This document shows positions 26,631 through 34,871 of a DNA stretch of 64,000 nt, piece after piece. The stretch's first letter is position 1, and each line of letters starts with the position of its first letter. The notes beneath the pieces are model-generated. The model was given only the letters and a program-made list of their open reading frames with translations, searched no databases and was not told where the DNA came from. A program made the position numbers and the translations under genes. The stretch comes from Streptomyces sp. NBC_00576. GTDB taxonomy: Bacteria; Actinomycetota; Actinomycetes; Streptomycetales; Streptomycetaceae. Location of the stretch: contig NZ_CP107780.1 of the NCBI RefSeq assembly GCF_036345175.1, positions 5,580,001 to 5,644,000 on the forward strand, in the 5' to 3' direction.

Positions 26631-26948
26631 CTACCGGGCGGCGTTGAAGGCCTCGTACACCTTCTTGGGGATGCGTCCGCGGGTCGGCACGTCGAACTTG
26701 TTGGCGAGGGCCCAGGCCCTGACCGCCGACGGGTCGGGGGCGATCTCCGTCTGCTTGTACGCCTTGCCGGAGCGCGAGCGCTTGCGGCCGGCGTCCACGT
26801 ACGGCTCCAGAGCCCTACGCAGTTTCTTGGCATTGGTTTGATTCAGGTCGATCTCGTACGACTTGCCGTCGAGTCCGAAGGCGATCGTTTCCGCCGCTTC
26901 CGAGCCGTCGATGTCGTCGGAGAGTGTGACCACGACACGCTGAGCCAC
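26631..26948 (-). CDS. lsrL: Lsr2-family nucleoid-associated protein (105 aa)
   Basis: This is a small DNA-bridging protein that silences AT-rich or foreign DNA. The N-terminal dimerisation part is MAQRVVVTLSDDIDGSEAAETIAFGLDG. The C-terminal DNA-binding part has the AT-hook-like core PTRGRIPKKVYEAFNAA. The length and position next to purS match the second Lsr2 paralogue of Streptomyces (LsrL, as I recall). It is transcribed away from purS; the shared upstream region 26949-27307 is unusually AT-rich for this genome, so autoregulation is plausible. Confidence 0.93.
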   Translation of the reverse strand: MAQRVVVTLSDDIDGSEAAETIAFGLDGKSYEIDLNQTNAKKLRRALEPYVDAGRKRSRSGKAYKQTEIAPDPSAVRAWALANKFDVPTRGRIPKKVYEAFNAAR

Positions 26949-27222
26949 GAATATCGGTCCCTTCGTGCGACACCTCGACCACGACGTGCGAAGACGCCGG
27001 GAGGTGTCGGGAGATCTCGGTTGTCCGACTGTTATTGGGCAAAGTATCGGCTAATGCCTTTTCCTTTGTACAGTGCCCGGCATTGCAATGGGAAGCCCGA
27101 CTAAATCTGTCCGCGTGTCTCCCCGCAATAGACATCCTGGATGCGAACCCGGATCTTTCCCAGAATTTTTCATGCTGGCACCGCTCCGATACCGGATCGT
27201 GATGCCGTTCTCCTTGGTTCCC
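26949..27222. other. AT-rich divergent promoter region between lsrL and purS
   Basis: This stretch has no gene. Its AT content is clearly higher than that of the flanking genes, as expected for promoters and possibly for Lsr2-type binding. I looked for a ZTP or purine riboswitch and saw neither. Confidence 0.55.
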
Positions 27223-27266
27223 GTAGATTCCTACGAATCTACCCGCGTAGAAATTTTGTACGGGTA
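27223..27266 (+). promoter_or_regulatory. Two overlapping palindromes upstream of purS: candidate operator
   Basis: Palindrome 1 has 8-bp arms at 27223-27230 and 27235-27242 (GTAGATTC-N4-GAATCTAC). Palindrome 2 has 7-bp arms at 27240-27246 and 27260-27266 (CTACCCG...CGGGTAG). The second copy overlaps a TAGTCT that could be a -10 box at 27264-27269. The site lies about 40 bases before the purS start. A repressor operator for the purSQL operon is inferred. Confidence 0.5.
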
Positions 27267-27307
27267 GTCTGAAGGAACCTGCTCAGCACCACACACCGGG
27301 AGTGCCA

Positions 27308-27571
27308 GTGGCACGCGTCGTAGTCGACGTCATGCTCAAGCCGGAGATCCTCGACCCCCAGGGCCAGGCGGTGCAGCGTGCACTGCCGCGTCTCGGTTTC
27401 GAGGGTGTCTCCGATGTACGTCAGGGAAAGCGATTCGAACTGGAAGTTGACGGACCGGTGGACGACGCCGCGCTCGCCCGCATCCATGATCTTGCGGAAT
27501 CCTTCCTCGCCAACACCGTGATCGAGGACTTCACCGTGAAGGTGGAGGAGATGGTGGGGGAAGAGAAGTGA
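27308..27571 (+). CDS. purS: FGAM synthase subunit PurS (87 aa)
   Basis: A small structural subunit that links PurQ and PurL in the three-part FGAM synthase. MARVVVDVMLKPEILDPQGQ is the family N-terminus, and VRQGKRFELEVDG lies in the middle. GTG at 27308 is preferred over GTG 27302 because GGGAG at 27297-27301 then has proper spacing. The stop overlaps the purQ start as GTGA. First gene of purS-purQ-purL. Confidence 0.95.
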   Translation: MARVVVDVMLKPEILDPQGQAVQRALPRLGFEGVSDVRQGKRFELEVDGPVDDAALARIHDLAESFLANTVIEDFTVKVEEMVGEEK

Positions 27572-28272
27572 CTGCTCGTATTGGAGTCGTCACCTTTCCG
27601 GGTTCCCTGGACGACCGGGACACACAGCGCGCGATCCGCCTCGCGGGTGCCGAGCCGGTAGCTCTCTGGCACAAGGACAAGGACCTCAAGCAGGTCGACG
27701 CGGTGGTTCTGCCCGGCGGATTCTCGTACGGCGACTATCTGCGCGCGGGCGCCATCTCCCGTTTCTCGCCGGTGATGGAGTCGGTCATCGAGCAGGCGAA
27801 GTCGGGCATGCCGGTCCTCGGCATCTGCAACGGCTTCCAGATTCTCACCGAGGCGCACCTCCTCCCGGGCGCGATGCTCGGCAACAACCACCTGCACTTC
27901 ATCTGCCGTGACCAGAAGCTGCGGGTGGAGAACGCGGACACCGCCTGGACCGCCGACTACGCCGCCGGCCAGGAGATCCACATCCCGCTGAAGAACATGG
28001 ACGGCCGGTACGTCGCCGACGAGCACACGCTCGACGAGCTGGAAGCGGAAGGCCGGGTCGTCTTCCGGTACGTCGCCCGTGGCGAAGCCACTGATGGATA
28101 CGGCAACCCGAACGGGTCTCTCCGGGACATCGCCGGCATCAGCAACGCCGCCGGGAACGTCGTGGGCCTCATGCCGCACCCCGAGCACGCGGTCGAGCCG
28201 CTGATCGGCAGCGGCCGTACGGACGGCCTCCCCTTCTTCACCTCGATCCTCAAGAAGCTGGTCAACGCATGA
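27568..28272 (+). CDS. purQ: FGAM synthase subunit PurQ (glutamine amidotransferase, 234 aa)
   Basis: This subunit releases ammonia from glutamine for PurL. The class I amidotransferase nucleophile is the Cys in VLGICNGFQ (about residue 89), with the His/Glu pair in LMPHPEHAVEPL (about 205-216). The N-terminal motif is IGVVTFPGSLDDRD. It overlaps purS upstream (GTGA) and purL downstream (ATGA), so the three are translationally coupled, matching their complex. Confidence 0.97.
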   Translation: MTARIGVVTFPGSLDDRDTQRAIRLAGAEPVALWHKDKDLKQVDAVVLPGGFSYGDYLRAGAISRFSPVMESVIEQAKSGMPVLGICNGFQILTEAHLLPGAMLGNNHLHFICRDQKLRVENADTAWTADYAAGQEIHIPLKNMDGRYVADEHTLDELEAEGRVVFRYVARGEATDGYGNPNGSLRDIAGISNAAGNVVGLMPHPEHAVEPLIGSGRTDGLPFFTSILKKLVNA

Positions 28273-30527
28273 GCCGGACGCCTCTGGACACGGTCGAGCA
28301 CGCGGCCGAGACCCCCGACGTCGAGCTGCCCTGGGCCGAACTCGGTCTGAAGAAGGACGAGTACGAGCGGGTCGTGGAGATCCTCGGCCGCCGCCCGACC
28401 GGCGCAGAGCTGGCCATGTACTCGGTCATGTGGTCCGAGCACTGCAGCTACAAGTCGTCGAAGGTGCACCTGCGCCAGTTCGGCGAGAAGGCCCCGCAGT
28501 CGGACGCCCTGCTCGTCGGTATCGGCGAGAACGCGGGCGTCGTCGACGTCGGCCAGGGCTACGCGGTCACCTTCAAGGTCGAGTCGCACAACCACCCGTC
28601 CTACGTCGAGCCCTACCAGGGCGCGGCCACGGGCGTCGGCGGCATCGTGCGCGACATCATCGCGATGGGCGCCCGCCCGGTCGCGGTCGTGGACCCCCTC
28701 CGTTTCGGTGCGGCGGACCACCCGGACACCAAGCGCGTCCTGCCGGGCGTCGTCGCGGGCATCGGCGGCTACGGCAACTGTCTCGGTCTCCCCAACATCG
28801 GCGGCGAGGTCGTCTTCGACGCCTGCTACCAGGGGAACCCGCTGGTCAACGCCGGTGCGATCGGTGTGATGCGGCACGAGGACATCCACCTGGCGAAGGC
28901 GTCGGGCACGGGCAACAAGGTCATCCTGTACGGGGCTCGTACGGGCGGTGACGGCATCGGCGGCGCGTCGATCCTGGCGTCCGAGACCTTCGACGACGCG
29001 AAGCCGTCGAAGCGTCCCGCCGTCCAGGTCGGTGACCCCTTCCAGGAGAAGCTGCTCATCGAGTGCACCCTGGAGGCCTTCAAGGAGAAGCTGGTCGTCG
29101 GCATCCAGGACCTCGGTGCGGCGGGTCTTTCCTGCGCCACGTCCGAACTGGCGTCGAACGGCTCCGGCGGCATGCGCGTCACCCTCGACGACGTACCCCT
29201 TCGTGACTCGACCCTCTCGCCCGAGGAAATCCTCATGAGCGAGTCGCAGGAACGCATGTGCGCGGTGGTCGAGCCGGAGAAGGTCGACCGCTTCCTGGCC
29301 ATCTGCGACAAGTGGGACGTCATCGCCACGGTGATCGGTGAGGTCACCGACGGCGACCGCCTCGAGATCTTCTGGCACGGCGGCAAGATCATCGACGTCG
29401 ACCCGCGTACGGTCGCGCACGACGGCCCGGTGTACGAGCGCCCGTACGCCCGCCCGGACTGGCAGGACGCCCTCCAGGCCGACGACGCCAACAAGCTTGC
29501 GCGGCCCGCGACTTCGGAGGAGCTGAAGGCGCAGGTCGTCCAGCTGGTGTCGTCCCCCAACCAGGCCTCGAAGTCCTGGATCACCTCCCAGTACGACCAC
29601 TTCGTGCAGGGCAACACGGTGTTGGCCCAGCCCGAGGACTCCGGGATGATCCGCATCGACGAGACGACCGGCCTCGGCGTCGCCATCGCGACGGACGGCA
29701 ACGGCCGCTTCGCCAAGCTCGACCCGTACGCGGGCGCCCAGTTGGCGCTGTCGGAGGCGTACCGGAACGTGGCGACGACGGGTGCGAAGCCCCTCGCGGT
29801 GTCGGACTGCCTGAACTTCGGTTCGCCCGAAGACCCGGCGGTGATGTGGCAGTTCGCCGAGGCGGTACGTGGACTCGCGGACGCCTGCCAGCAGTTGGGC
29901 ACCCCGGTGACCGGCGGCAACGTCTCCCTCTACAACCAGACCGGCGATGTCGCCATCCACCCGACGCCGGTCGTGGCAGTCCTGGGCGTCATCGACGACG
30001 TGGCGCGTCGCACGCCGGTCGCGTTCCAGGAGGAGGGGCAGCTGCTGTACCTCCTCGGGGACACGCGCGAGGAGTTCAGCGGCTCGGCGTGGTCGCAGGT
30101 CGTGCACGACCACCTGGGTGGCCTGCCGCCCAAGGTCGACCTGGAGAGGGAGCGGCTCCTGGCCGAGATCCTGATCTCCGCCTCCCGTGACGGCATGATC
30201 GACTCCGCGCACGACCTGTCCGACGGCGGCCTGATCCAGGCGGTCGTCGAGTCGGCGCTGCAGGGCGGGAAGGGCGCGCGTCTCGTCGTACCCGACGGGC
30301 TGGACGCCTTCACCCTCCTGTTCTCGGAGTCGGCGGGCCGCGCGGTGGTCGCGGTTCCGCGCTCGGAGGAGCTGCGCTTCAACGACATGTGCGGGGCGCG
30401 GGGGCTGCCGGTGACGCGGATCGGCGTCGTCGACGGCGACGAGGTGGAGCTCCAGGGCGAGTTCACCCTGACGCTCACCGAACTGCGCGAAGCGCACGAG
30501 GCGACGATTCCGGCGCTGCTGGCGTAG
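28269..30527 (+). CDS. purL: FGAM synthase large subunit PurL (752 aa)
   Basis: The enzyme converts FGAR to FGAM with ATP and ammonia from PurQ. It is the short type that lacks a fused amidotransferase domain, in keeping with separate PurS and PurQ. Signatures include SVMWSEHCSYKSSK near residue 54, FKVESHNHPSYVEPYQGAATGVGG (ATP and metal binding, about 98-121; two adjoining motifs) and VTGGNVSLYNQTG near 550. The length is normal. ATG at 28269 overlaps the purQ stop. Confidence 0.97.
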   Translation: MSRTPLDTVEHAAETPDVELPWAELGLKKDEYERVVEILGRRPTGAELAMYSVMWSEHCSYKSSKVHLRQFGEKAPQSDALLVGIGENAGVVDVGQGYAVTFKVESHNHPSYVEPYQGAATGVGGIVRDIIAMGARPVAVVDPLRFGAADHPDTKRVLPGVVAGIGGYGNCLGLPNIGGEVVFDACYQGNPLVNAGAIGVMRHEDIHLAKASGTGNKVILYGARTGGDGIGGASILASETFDDAKPSKRPAVQVGDPFQEKLLIECTLEAFKEKLVVGIQDLGAAGLSCATSELASNGSGGMRVTLDDVPLRDSTLSPEEILMSESQERMCAVVEPEKVDRFLAICDKWDVIATVIGEVTDGDRLEIFWHGGKIIDVDPRTVAHDGPVYERPYARPDWQDALQADDANKLARPATSEELKAQVVQLVSSPNQASKSWITSQYDHFVQGNTVLAQPEDSGMIRIDETTGLGVAIATDGNGRFAKLDPYAGAQLALSEAYRNVATTGAKPLAVSDCLNFGSPEDPAVMWQFAEAVRGLADACQQLGTPVTGGNVSLYNQTGDVAIHPTPVVAVLGVIDDVARRTPVAFQEEGQLLYLLGDTREEFSGSAWSQVVHDHLGGLPPKVDLERERLLAEILISASRDGMIDSAHDLSDGGLIQAVVESALQGGKGARLVVPDGLDAFTLLFSESAGRAVVAVPRSEELRFNDMCGARGLPVTRIGVVDGDEVELQGEFTLTLTELREAHEATIPALLA

Positions 30528-30563
30528 TTGTTTGTAGCCGTCCTTCGGCTGTACGAGGTTGAG

Positions 30564-30587
30564 GTCCCGTCCGGGTTCGGGCGGGAC
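30564..30587 (+). terminator. purSQL terminator
   Basis: A 9-bp stem (30564-30572 with 30579-30587, one G-T pair) has a six-base loop and a TTC tail. It also faces the end of the leftward Uma2 gene, so it may serve both. Confidence 0.75.
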
Positions 30588-30596
30588 TTCTTCGGC

Positions 30597-31181
30597 TCAA
30601 CGCACGTAGTTCTTGAGGATCTCCGTGTCGAGCTCGATGCCGATCGGGTCGGGGAGGAGTACCTTCTCGCCGAACTTCGCGGTGTGGATGTCGCGGTAGC
30701 CGCCGACTTTCCGGTCCGGGGAGCTGTGCACCGTGACGGTGCAGGAGTCCCGGTCGATCAGGAGATAGAGCGGGATGCCGGACTGGCCGTAGGCGGCCGG
30801 CTTCTCGTGGCGGTCCCGGCGGTCGGTGTCGGAGTCGTACGAGGTGACCTCAACGGCCATGAGCGCCCCGTCCGGGTCGGCCCACTCGCCGTGCCCGGCG
30901 AAGTGAGCTTCGGGCGTGAGCACGGCATCGGGCTTCGCTCTGCCCTCGCGGTACGTCTCCACCCGGAGCCCCTTGCCCCGGTACAGATCCAGGTCGGGCC
31001 TGGCCTGCATACAGCGCCGAGCCAGCCAGGCGACGACGGTGCTGCGGTCCCCGTCCGGTGTTCTCTTGACGCTGATGCGTCCGCCGACGAACTCCAACGT
31101 CACGGTCTCGGGGGCGGCGGAGGCGATCGTTTCGAACTCCTCCACCGACATCTCGGGTGTGCGCTCGGCCATGGCAGTCAC
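30597..31181 (-). CDS. Uma2-family putative endonuclease (194 aa)
   Basis: A PD-(D/E)XK-like nuclease of the Uma2 family, common and multi-copy in Streptomyces. It shows MSVEEFETIASAAPETVTLEFVGGRI at the N-terminus, GRAKPDAVLTPE (the conserved PD) and ALMAVEVTSYDSDTDRRDRHEK (the E-V and K region), and YGQSGIPLYLLIDRD. GTG at 31181 overlaps the stop of the upstream gene as GTGA and gives the usual VTAMAER start. The biological role of Uma2 proteins is not established. Last gene of a three-gene leftward operon. Confidence 0.88.
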   Translation of the reverse strand: MTAMAERTPEMSVEEFETIASAAPETVTLEFVGGRISVKRTPDGDRSTVVAWLARRCMQARPDLDLYRGKGLRVETYREGRAKPDAVLTPEAHFAGHGEWADPDGALMAVEVTSYDSDTDRRDRHEKPAAYGQSGIPLYLLIDRDSCTVTVHSSPDRKVGGYRDIHTAKFGEKVLLPDPIGIELDTEILKNYVR

Positions 31182-31432
31182 GTTCCCACGACCTTCAGGT
31201 CCGTGCAGTCCAGGCACGCGTACGTAGTCCGACCTGGCCCCGTGGCCTGGTCGACCGTGGGCAGGGCGACCAGTGGGGTGCTGGTGGGCTGTTGGCAGAT
31301 GGCGCACAGGCGGGTCCGGTGCAGGCACGCCGAGCACATGCGGCCGGTGTTCTCCAGGGTCCCGTAGCGCAGGAACGGGGCGCGGCCGACCTTGCAGATG
31401 TCGCATAGGGGGTCCGCCTCGACGCCGGTCAC
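31178..31432 (-). CDS. Small zinc-ribbon-like protein (84 aa)
   Basis: Four CxxC pairs are visible: CDIC, CSAC, CAIC and CLDC. They should bind two zinc ions in a double zinc-ribbon. The rest contains FLRYGTLENTGRMC and LPTVDQATGPGRTTYACLD. No family name is recalled with certainty. GTG at 31432 overlaps the previous stop, and its own stop overlaps the Uma2 start, both as GTGA. Tight coupling suggests it works with the Uma2 protein. Confidence 0.75.
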   Translation of the reverse strand: MTGVEADPLCDICKVGRAPFLRYGTLENTGRMCSACLHRTRLCAICQQPTSTPLVALPTVDQATGPGRTTYACLDCTDLKVVGT

Positions 31433-31686
31433 GGGTTCGGCTCCGTGTCGGTCGTGAGCGCCTGACGCTCGGTGCAGTCGGCGAGCCGTACCCAGAGGAA
31501 GTCACCCTCGGTGTCGACCTTCGGGTAACCGGACCCGACCTGAACGACGACGCCCTCGAAGGGTTCGGGCGCCTCGCGTTTACGGAGGTCGGGCGGGACG
31601 TAGGTGGTGCCGCGGACTCGGTCACCTACGAGGAAGGGGCCGTCGTTGCGGGCTAGGCGCTGGGGGTGGAGTGGAGGAGTGGTCAT
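31429..31686 (-). CDS. Small hypothetical protein (85 aa), first gene of the Uma2 operon
   Basis: The sequence starts MTTPPLHPQRLARNDGPFLVGDRVRGTTYVPP and has a KVDTEGDFLWVRLADCTE segment, which looks like a small beta-barrel. No catalytic motif is seen. ATG at 31686 is chosen; the frame remains open to 31722. It is divergent from the XRE regulator at 31899, and the 200-base gap holds the promoters for both. Confidence 0.65.
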   Translation of the reverse strand: MTTPPLHPQRLARNDGPFLVGDRVRGTTYVPPDLRKREAPEPFEGVVVQVGSGYPKVDTEGDFLWVRLADCTERQALTTDTEPNP

Positions 31687-31739
31687 GGGGACAACGGTTC
31701 CTTCGCTCCATCGGCTAGGCAATCGAACGTAGAAATTCC

Positions 31740-31865
31740 ATGAGAACTGGCAAATGCCGGAAAGTTGGCATGTGGCTGCGCAAGGCAGGCAAGTGCTGCC
31801 ACACTCAGTGCACGTTCCGTGACTTGGTGGACACGAGGCGTCAAGTGGCAGGCATGGACGTACTG
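31740..31865 (+). promoter_or_regulatory. Cluster of TTGGCA/TGCCA-like half-sites before the XRE gene
   Basis: Several short inverted motifs occur: CTGGCAAATGCC at 31746-31757, TTGGCATG near 31766, and GTGGCAGGCATG near 31846. They lie between the divergent Uma2 operon and the XRE/DUF397 pair. Such clusters could be an autoregulatory operator. This is inference. Confidence 0.35.
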
Positions 31866-31898
31866 TTGGCGGGCATGACCGCAGAGGGAGCGGACACG

Positions 31899-32795
31899 GT
31901 GGCGACGAAGACAGGGCCGACGATCCGGCGGATGCAACTCGGTCAGGAGCTGCGGAGGCTGCGTCAGAACGCCCTTCGGGATGACGGTGACGGCACTGGC
32001 ATGACGTTGGCGCAGGCGGTGAAGGGACTCGGCTTCACGGAGTCGAAGCTGTACCGCGTCGAGAACGGGCTGACCGGCCTGCCCAAGGTCCAGGACCTCA
32101 AGGAACTCCTCGACCGGTACGGGGTCACGGACCCGGACGACGTGGAGTTCCTGTTGGAGGTCCACAAGAACTCGTTGCACCGAGGCTGGTGGTCGCCGTA
32201 CCGGAGTCTCATGCCTTCGGGGTTCGGCATGAGTGTGGGGCTGGAAGGCGATGCCAAGATCCTGCGTGTCTACCAGCCGGACAGGATGTTCGGGCTCTTT
32301 CAGACCGAGGCGTATGCGCGGGCACAGTTCGAGATCGCCAAGCCGATCGACGAGCGGACAACCGAGTTTGTCGAACGGAACGTTGAGATCCGCATGCGAC
32401 GTAAGGAAGCCATTCTGCGCAGCGAGCGTCCCGTCGAGGTCCACGCGATTCTCGAAGAGGCGGCGGTGCGGCGTGTCTACGGTGGCTCGGAGACCATGCG
32501 GGAGCAGTACGTACACCTTGCGGAACTTGCTGCACTGGATCATGTGACCGTGCAGATCCTGCCGATGTCCCAGCCGGTCTACCGGGCCGCGGACAACTTC
32601 ATCCTCATGGAGTTCGACCCGCCGCTGCCGCGCGTGGTCAGCATCGACACCTTGGACACGGTGAGTCTGACGGACAAGGACACGGAACTCTGGCGGTACG
32701 CCCGCAGGTTCCACGCCATGGCAGCCGGGGCGTCCGCGCCAATGGAAACTCCTGGGTTTCTGGAACAGCTAGCACGAGAGATGGAACAGAGATGA
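31899..32795 (+). CDS. XRE-family regulator with DUF5753 ligand-like domain (298 aa)
   Basis: The N-terminal helix-turn-helix (about residues 10-75) includes LGQELRRLRQNALRDD, MTLAQAVKGLGFTESKLYRVENG and LPKVQDLKELLDRYGV. The C-terminal DUF5753 part includes MFGLFQTEAYARA, RRKEAILRSERPVEVHAILEEAAVRR and YRAADNFILMEF. GTG at 31899 has GAGGGAG upstream and gives MATKTGPTIRRMQLG; ATG at 31875 is possible. It overlaps the DUF397 gene as ATGA. Such pairs control development or antibiotic production in several Streptomyces. The pair has also been proposed to act as toxin-antitoxin modules. Confidence 0.9.
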   Translation: MATKTGPTIRRMQLGQELRRLRQNALRDDGDGTGMTLAQAVKGLGFTESKLYRVENGLTGLPKVQDLKELLDRYGVTDPDDVEFLLEVHKNSLHRGWWSPYRSLMPSGFGMSVGLEGDAKILRVYQPDRMFGLFQTEAYARAQFEIAKPIDERTTEFVERNVEIRMRRKEAILRSERPVEVHAILEEAAVRRVYGGSETMREQYVHLAELAALDHVTVQILPMSQPVYRAADNFILMEFDPPLPRVVSIDTLDTVSLTDKDTELWRYARRFHAMAAGASAPMETPGFLEQLAREMEQR

Positions 32796-33001
32796 GCGCC
32801 CACCGAGATGTCTGTGAACTTGACCTGGAATCGGCCTGGTTCAAATCCTCCTACAGCAGCGACGCGGGTGGCAGCTGCGTCGAGACAGCCACCCTCACCT
32901 CAGCCCAGGTGGCTGTCCGCGACTCCAAGTTCCCCGAAGGCCCCGCCCTCCTCCTCCCCCCACAAGCCTTCGCCGCCCTGCTCGACCACCTCCGGAGTTG
33001 A
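32792..33001 (+). CDS. DUF397 small protein (69 aa)
   Basis: A typical DUF397 member: LESAWFKSSYSSDAGGSCVETA near the N-terminus, VAVRDSKFPEGPALLLPPQAFAALLDHLR at the C-terminus. These proteins usually partner the XRE protein encoded just upstream, whose stop overlaps this ATG. The exact function is unknown; antagonism of the regulator is inferred. Confidence 0.93.
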   Translation: MSAHRDVCELDLESAWFKSSYSSDAGGSCVETATLTSAQVAVRDSKFPEGPALLLPPQAFAALLDHLRS

Positions 33002-33010
33002 CCCCTCCAC

Positions 33011-33826
33011 ATGCCCCCAGCCAAAAAACCAAAGCCCCGCACCCGCACCTACGACCCCGCCAAGACCCGCACCGCAGTCCTCACCCAGTACGCCAACATC
33101 CGCACCGCCGTCCTCACCCTCACCCCCGCCCAACTCGCCCTCCCCACCCGCCTCGGGGACTGGACCGTCCGGGACCTGGCCGCGCACGTCACCATGGCCG
33201 TGGAGACCGTGAGCCGCAACCTCGACCGGGACGAGCCGGAGAAAGCCGAACTCGCCCTGCTGGACTGGCCGTTCGCCACCGCCGCCCGCGCCGCAGACAT
33301 CGCCGGGGGCACCCGCGAGCTGGCCGCCGCCCACCCCGACCCCGATTCCCTCAACGCCCTCTACGCCCTCACCGAACAGCGCCTCACCCAACGCCTGGCC
33401 ACGGCCCCCGGCACTCGCCGGCTCGGCACCCGCACCGGCGCCATGACCCTCGCCGACTACCTGGTCACCCGCACCGTCGAACTGGTCGTCCACACCGACG
33501 ACCTGAACGCGGCGATCCTCGGCCTGGACATCCCGTACGACCGCCAAGCCCTCGCCACCTGCACCCGCCTCCTCGCCGACACCCTCGCCGCCAAGGCACC
33601 CGGCGGCTCGACGGAGGTCCGGATCCCGCCGTACGCCGTGGTGCAGTGCGTCGAAGGGCCCAGGCACACCCGTGGCACCCCGCCCAACGTCGTCGAGACC
33701 GACCCGCTGACCTGGATCCGCCTGGCCACCGGCCGGGTCCAGTGGGCCGACGCCCTCGATGACGCCCAGGTCAGCGCGAGCGGCGAACGCGCCGACCTCG
33801 GAGGGCTACTGCCCCTCATGGCCTGA
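33011..33826 (+). CDS. Maleylpyruvate isomerase/sterol-carrier family protein (271 aa)
   Basis: This is a member of the mycothiol-dependent maleylpyruvate isomerase N-terminal family (DinB-like four-helix fold). It has LPTRLGDWTVRDLAAHVTMAVETV with the typical W-v-DL-aH motif (about residues 45-62) and YLVTRTVELVVHTDDLNAAI (H near residue 161). A C-terminal domain (from RIPPYAVVQCVEGPRHTRGTPPNVVETDP) resembles sterol-carrier-like extensions. The true substrate is unknown. It follows DUF397 by nine bases but is probably an ordinary core gene of the purF region. Confidence 0.85.
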   Translation: MPPAKKPKPRTRTYDPAKTRTAVLTQYANIRTAVLTLTPAQLALPTRLGDWTVRDLAAHVTMAVETVSRNLDRDEPEKAELALLDWPFATAARAADIAGGTRELAAAHPDPDSLNALYALTEQRLTQRLATAPGTRRLGTRTGAMTLADYLVTRTVELVVHTDDLNAAILGLDIPYDRQALATCTRLLADTLAAKAPGGSTEVRIPPYAVVQCVEGPRHTRGTPPNVVETDPLTWIRLATGRVQWADALDDAQVSASGERADLGGLLPLMA

Positions 33827-33912
33827 CGGCAGCCCCCGTACGGAGAATCCGCAGCCTCCTCCGAAAAGTGGCCGGACGGGAACCGCCCGCCCGCCCCTTC
33901 CGTCCCACCGGT

Positions 33913-34776
33913 ATGAAAAAGCAGCGACTGACGAGCGTGAGCCTCGGCCTTCTGACCCTGGCCGTGCTCCCCCTGGCCGCAGCCTGCGGCACTGAGAAGG
34001 ACGGTGGCGGCAGCCAGACCGTCGGGACAGGGTCGGGATCGGGAACACCGGAGGTCACCGGCGTCCGCTGGACCGTCGAGGACCTCACCGTCGACGGGAA
34101 GAAGAGCGCCGCCCCCGCCGGCGCCTACCTGAAGATCGACAAGAACGGCGAGGTCGGCGGCAACTACGGCTGCAACGGCTTCGGAGCCACCGCCACGGTC
34201 GACGGCGACGCCATAGACATCGGACAGGCCCAGCAGACCGACATGGGCTGCGGGAAAGAGCGGATGACCTTCGAGACAAGCTTCGCCAAGGCACTCGCCG
34301 ACGGCACCCTCACCGCCAAGGCCGGGGAGGACGCCAAAGCCGACGCCAAGAACGACAAGCTCCGGAAGCTCACCCTCACCACCGAGACCGGCGCCACCAT
34401 CCACCTCACCGAAGACAAGGCCGCCGCCCTCTACGGCACCAAGTGGACGATCACGACAGTCGGTGAGACCGACGCCGGCAGCGTCTCCCCACTTCCCTCC
34501 GGCGCCGAGGCCTATCTCGTCCTCGACCAGAAGAAGGGGACCGTCAGCGGCAAGGCTGGTTGCAACAACGTTTCTGCCGAGGCGACGGTGAGCGACGGCA
34601 CTATCACTTTCGGCAGCCCGGCGACCACCCGAAGGATGTGCGACGGCTCACTCATGGAGACCGAGAAGGCGCTGCTGAAGATCTTCGACGGGAAGACGGC
34701 GTACAAGATCGATCACCGCGCCCTGTCTCTGACCAGCGCAAACGGGACCACCGTCAGCGCGACCGCCGCCAATTGA
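33913..34776 (+). CDS. META-domain lipoprotein (287 aa)
   Basis: An N-terminal signal ends in a lipobox (VLPLAAAC, Cys about residue 25), so the protein should be membrane-anchored outside the cell. Two META/HslJ-like repeats follow: TGVRWTVEDL ... GNYGCNGFGATATV and TKWTITTV ... GKAGCNNVSAEATV, each with the typical GCN motif. Both repeats end with a conserved Cys (MGCGKERM, RRMCDGSLM). META domains are linked to surface stress, but the role is not established. ATG at 33913 starts a clear signal peptide; the RBS is weak. Confidence 0.88.
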   Translation: MKKQRLTSVSLGLLTLAVLPLAAACGTEKDGGGSQTVGTGSGSGTPEVTGVRWTVEDLTVDGKKSAAPAGAYLKIDKNGEVGGNYGCNGFGATATVDGDAIDIGQAQQTDMGCGKERMTFETSFAKALADGTLTAKAGEDAKADAKNDKLRKLTLTTETGATIHLTEDKAAALYGTKWTITTVGETDAGSVSPLPSGAEAYLVLDQKKGTVSGKAGCNNVSAEATVSDGTITFGSPATTRRMCDGSLMETEKALLKIFDGKTAYKIDHRALSLTSANGTTVSATAAN

Positions 34777-34833
34777 GCCCCTACCGCAGTCCACGGCCCC
34801 ACAGCACCCTTACGTCACAGTCGCATTCCCTAA

Positions 34834-34871
34834 TTCGGACCAGTGGTCGATCTCGCCTACACTCGGTGGCG
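34834..34871 (+). promoter_or_regulatory. purF promoter giving a probable leaderless mRNA
   Basis: TTCGGA at 34834-34839 and TACACT at 34858-34863 are 18 bases apart, near the consensus for the main sigma factor. Transcription would start 7-8 bases later, at or next to the GTG start of purF (34871). No RBS is visible, so a leaderless transcript is likely. Confidence 0.5.

Noticed and set aside
26949..27307. Purine or ZTP riboswitch before purS
   Set aside because: No conserved aptamer core was seen; only DNA-type palindromes are present.
27957..30497. 846-codon open frame antisense to purL and purQ
   Set aside because: It is a GC-codon shadow of purL, rich in Arg/Val/Asp with no family motif. 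The plus strand is certainly coding.
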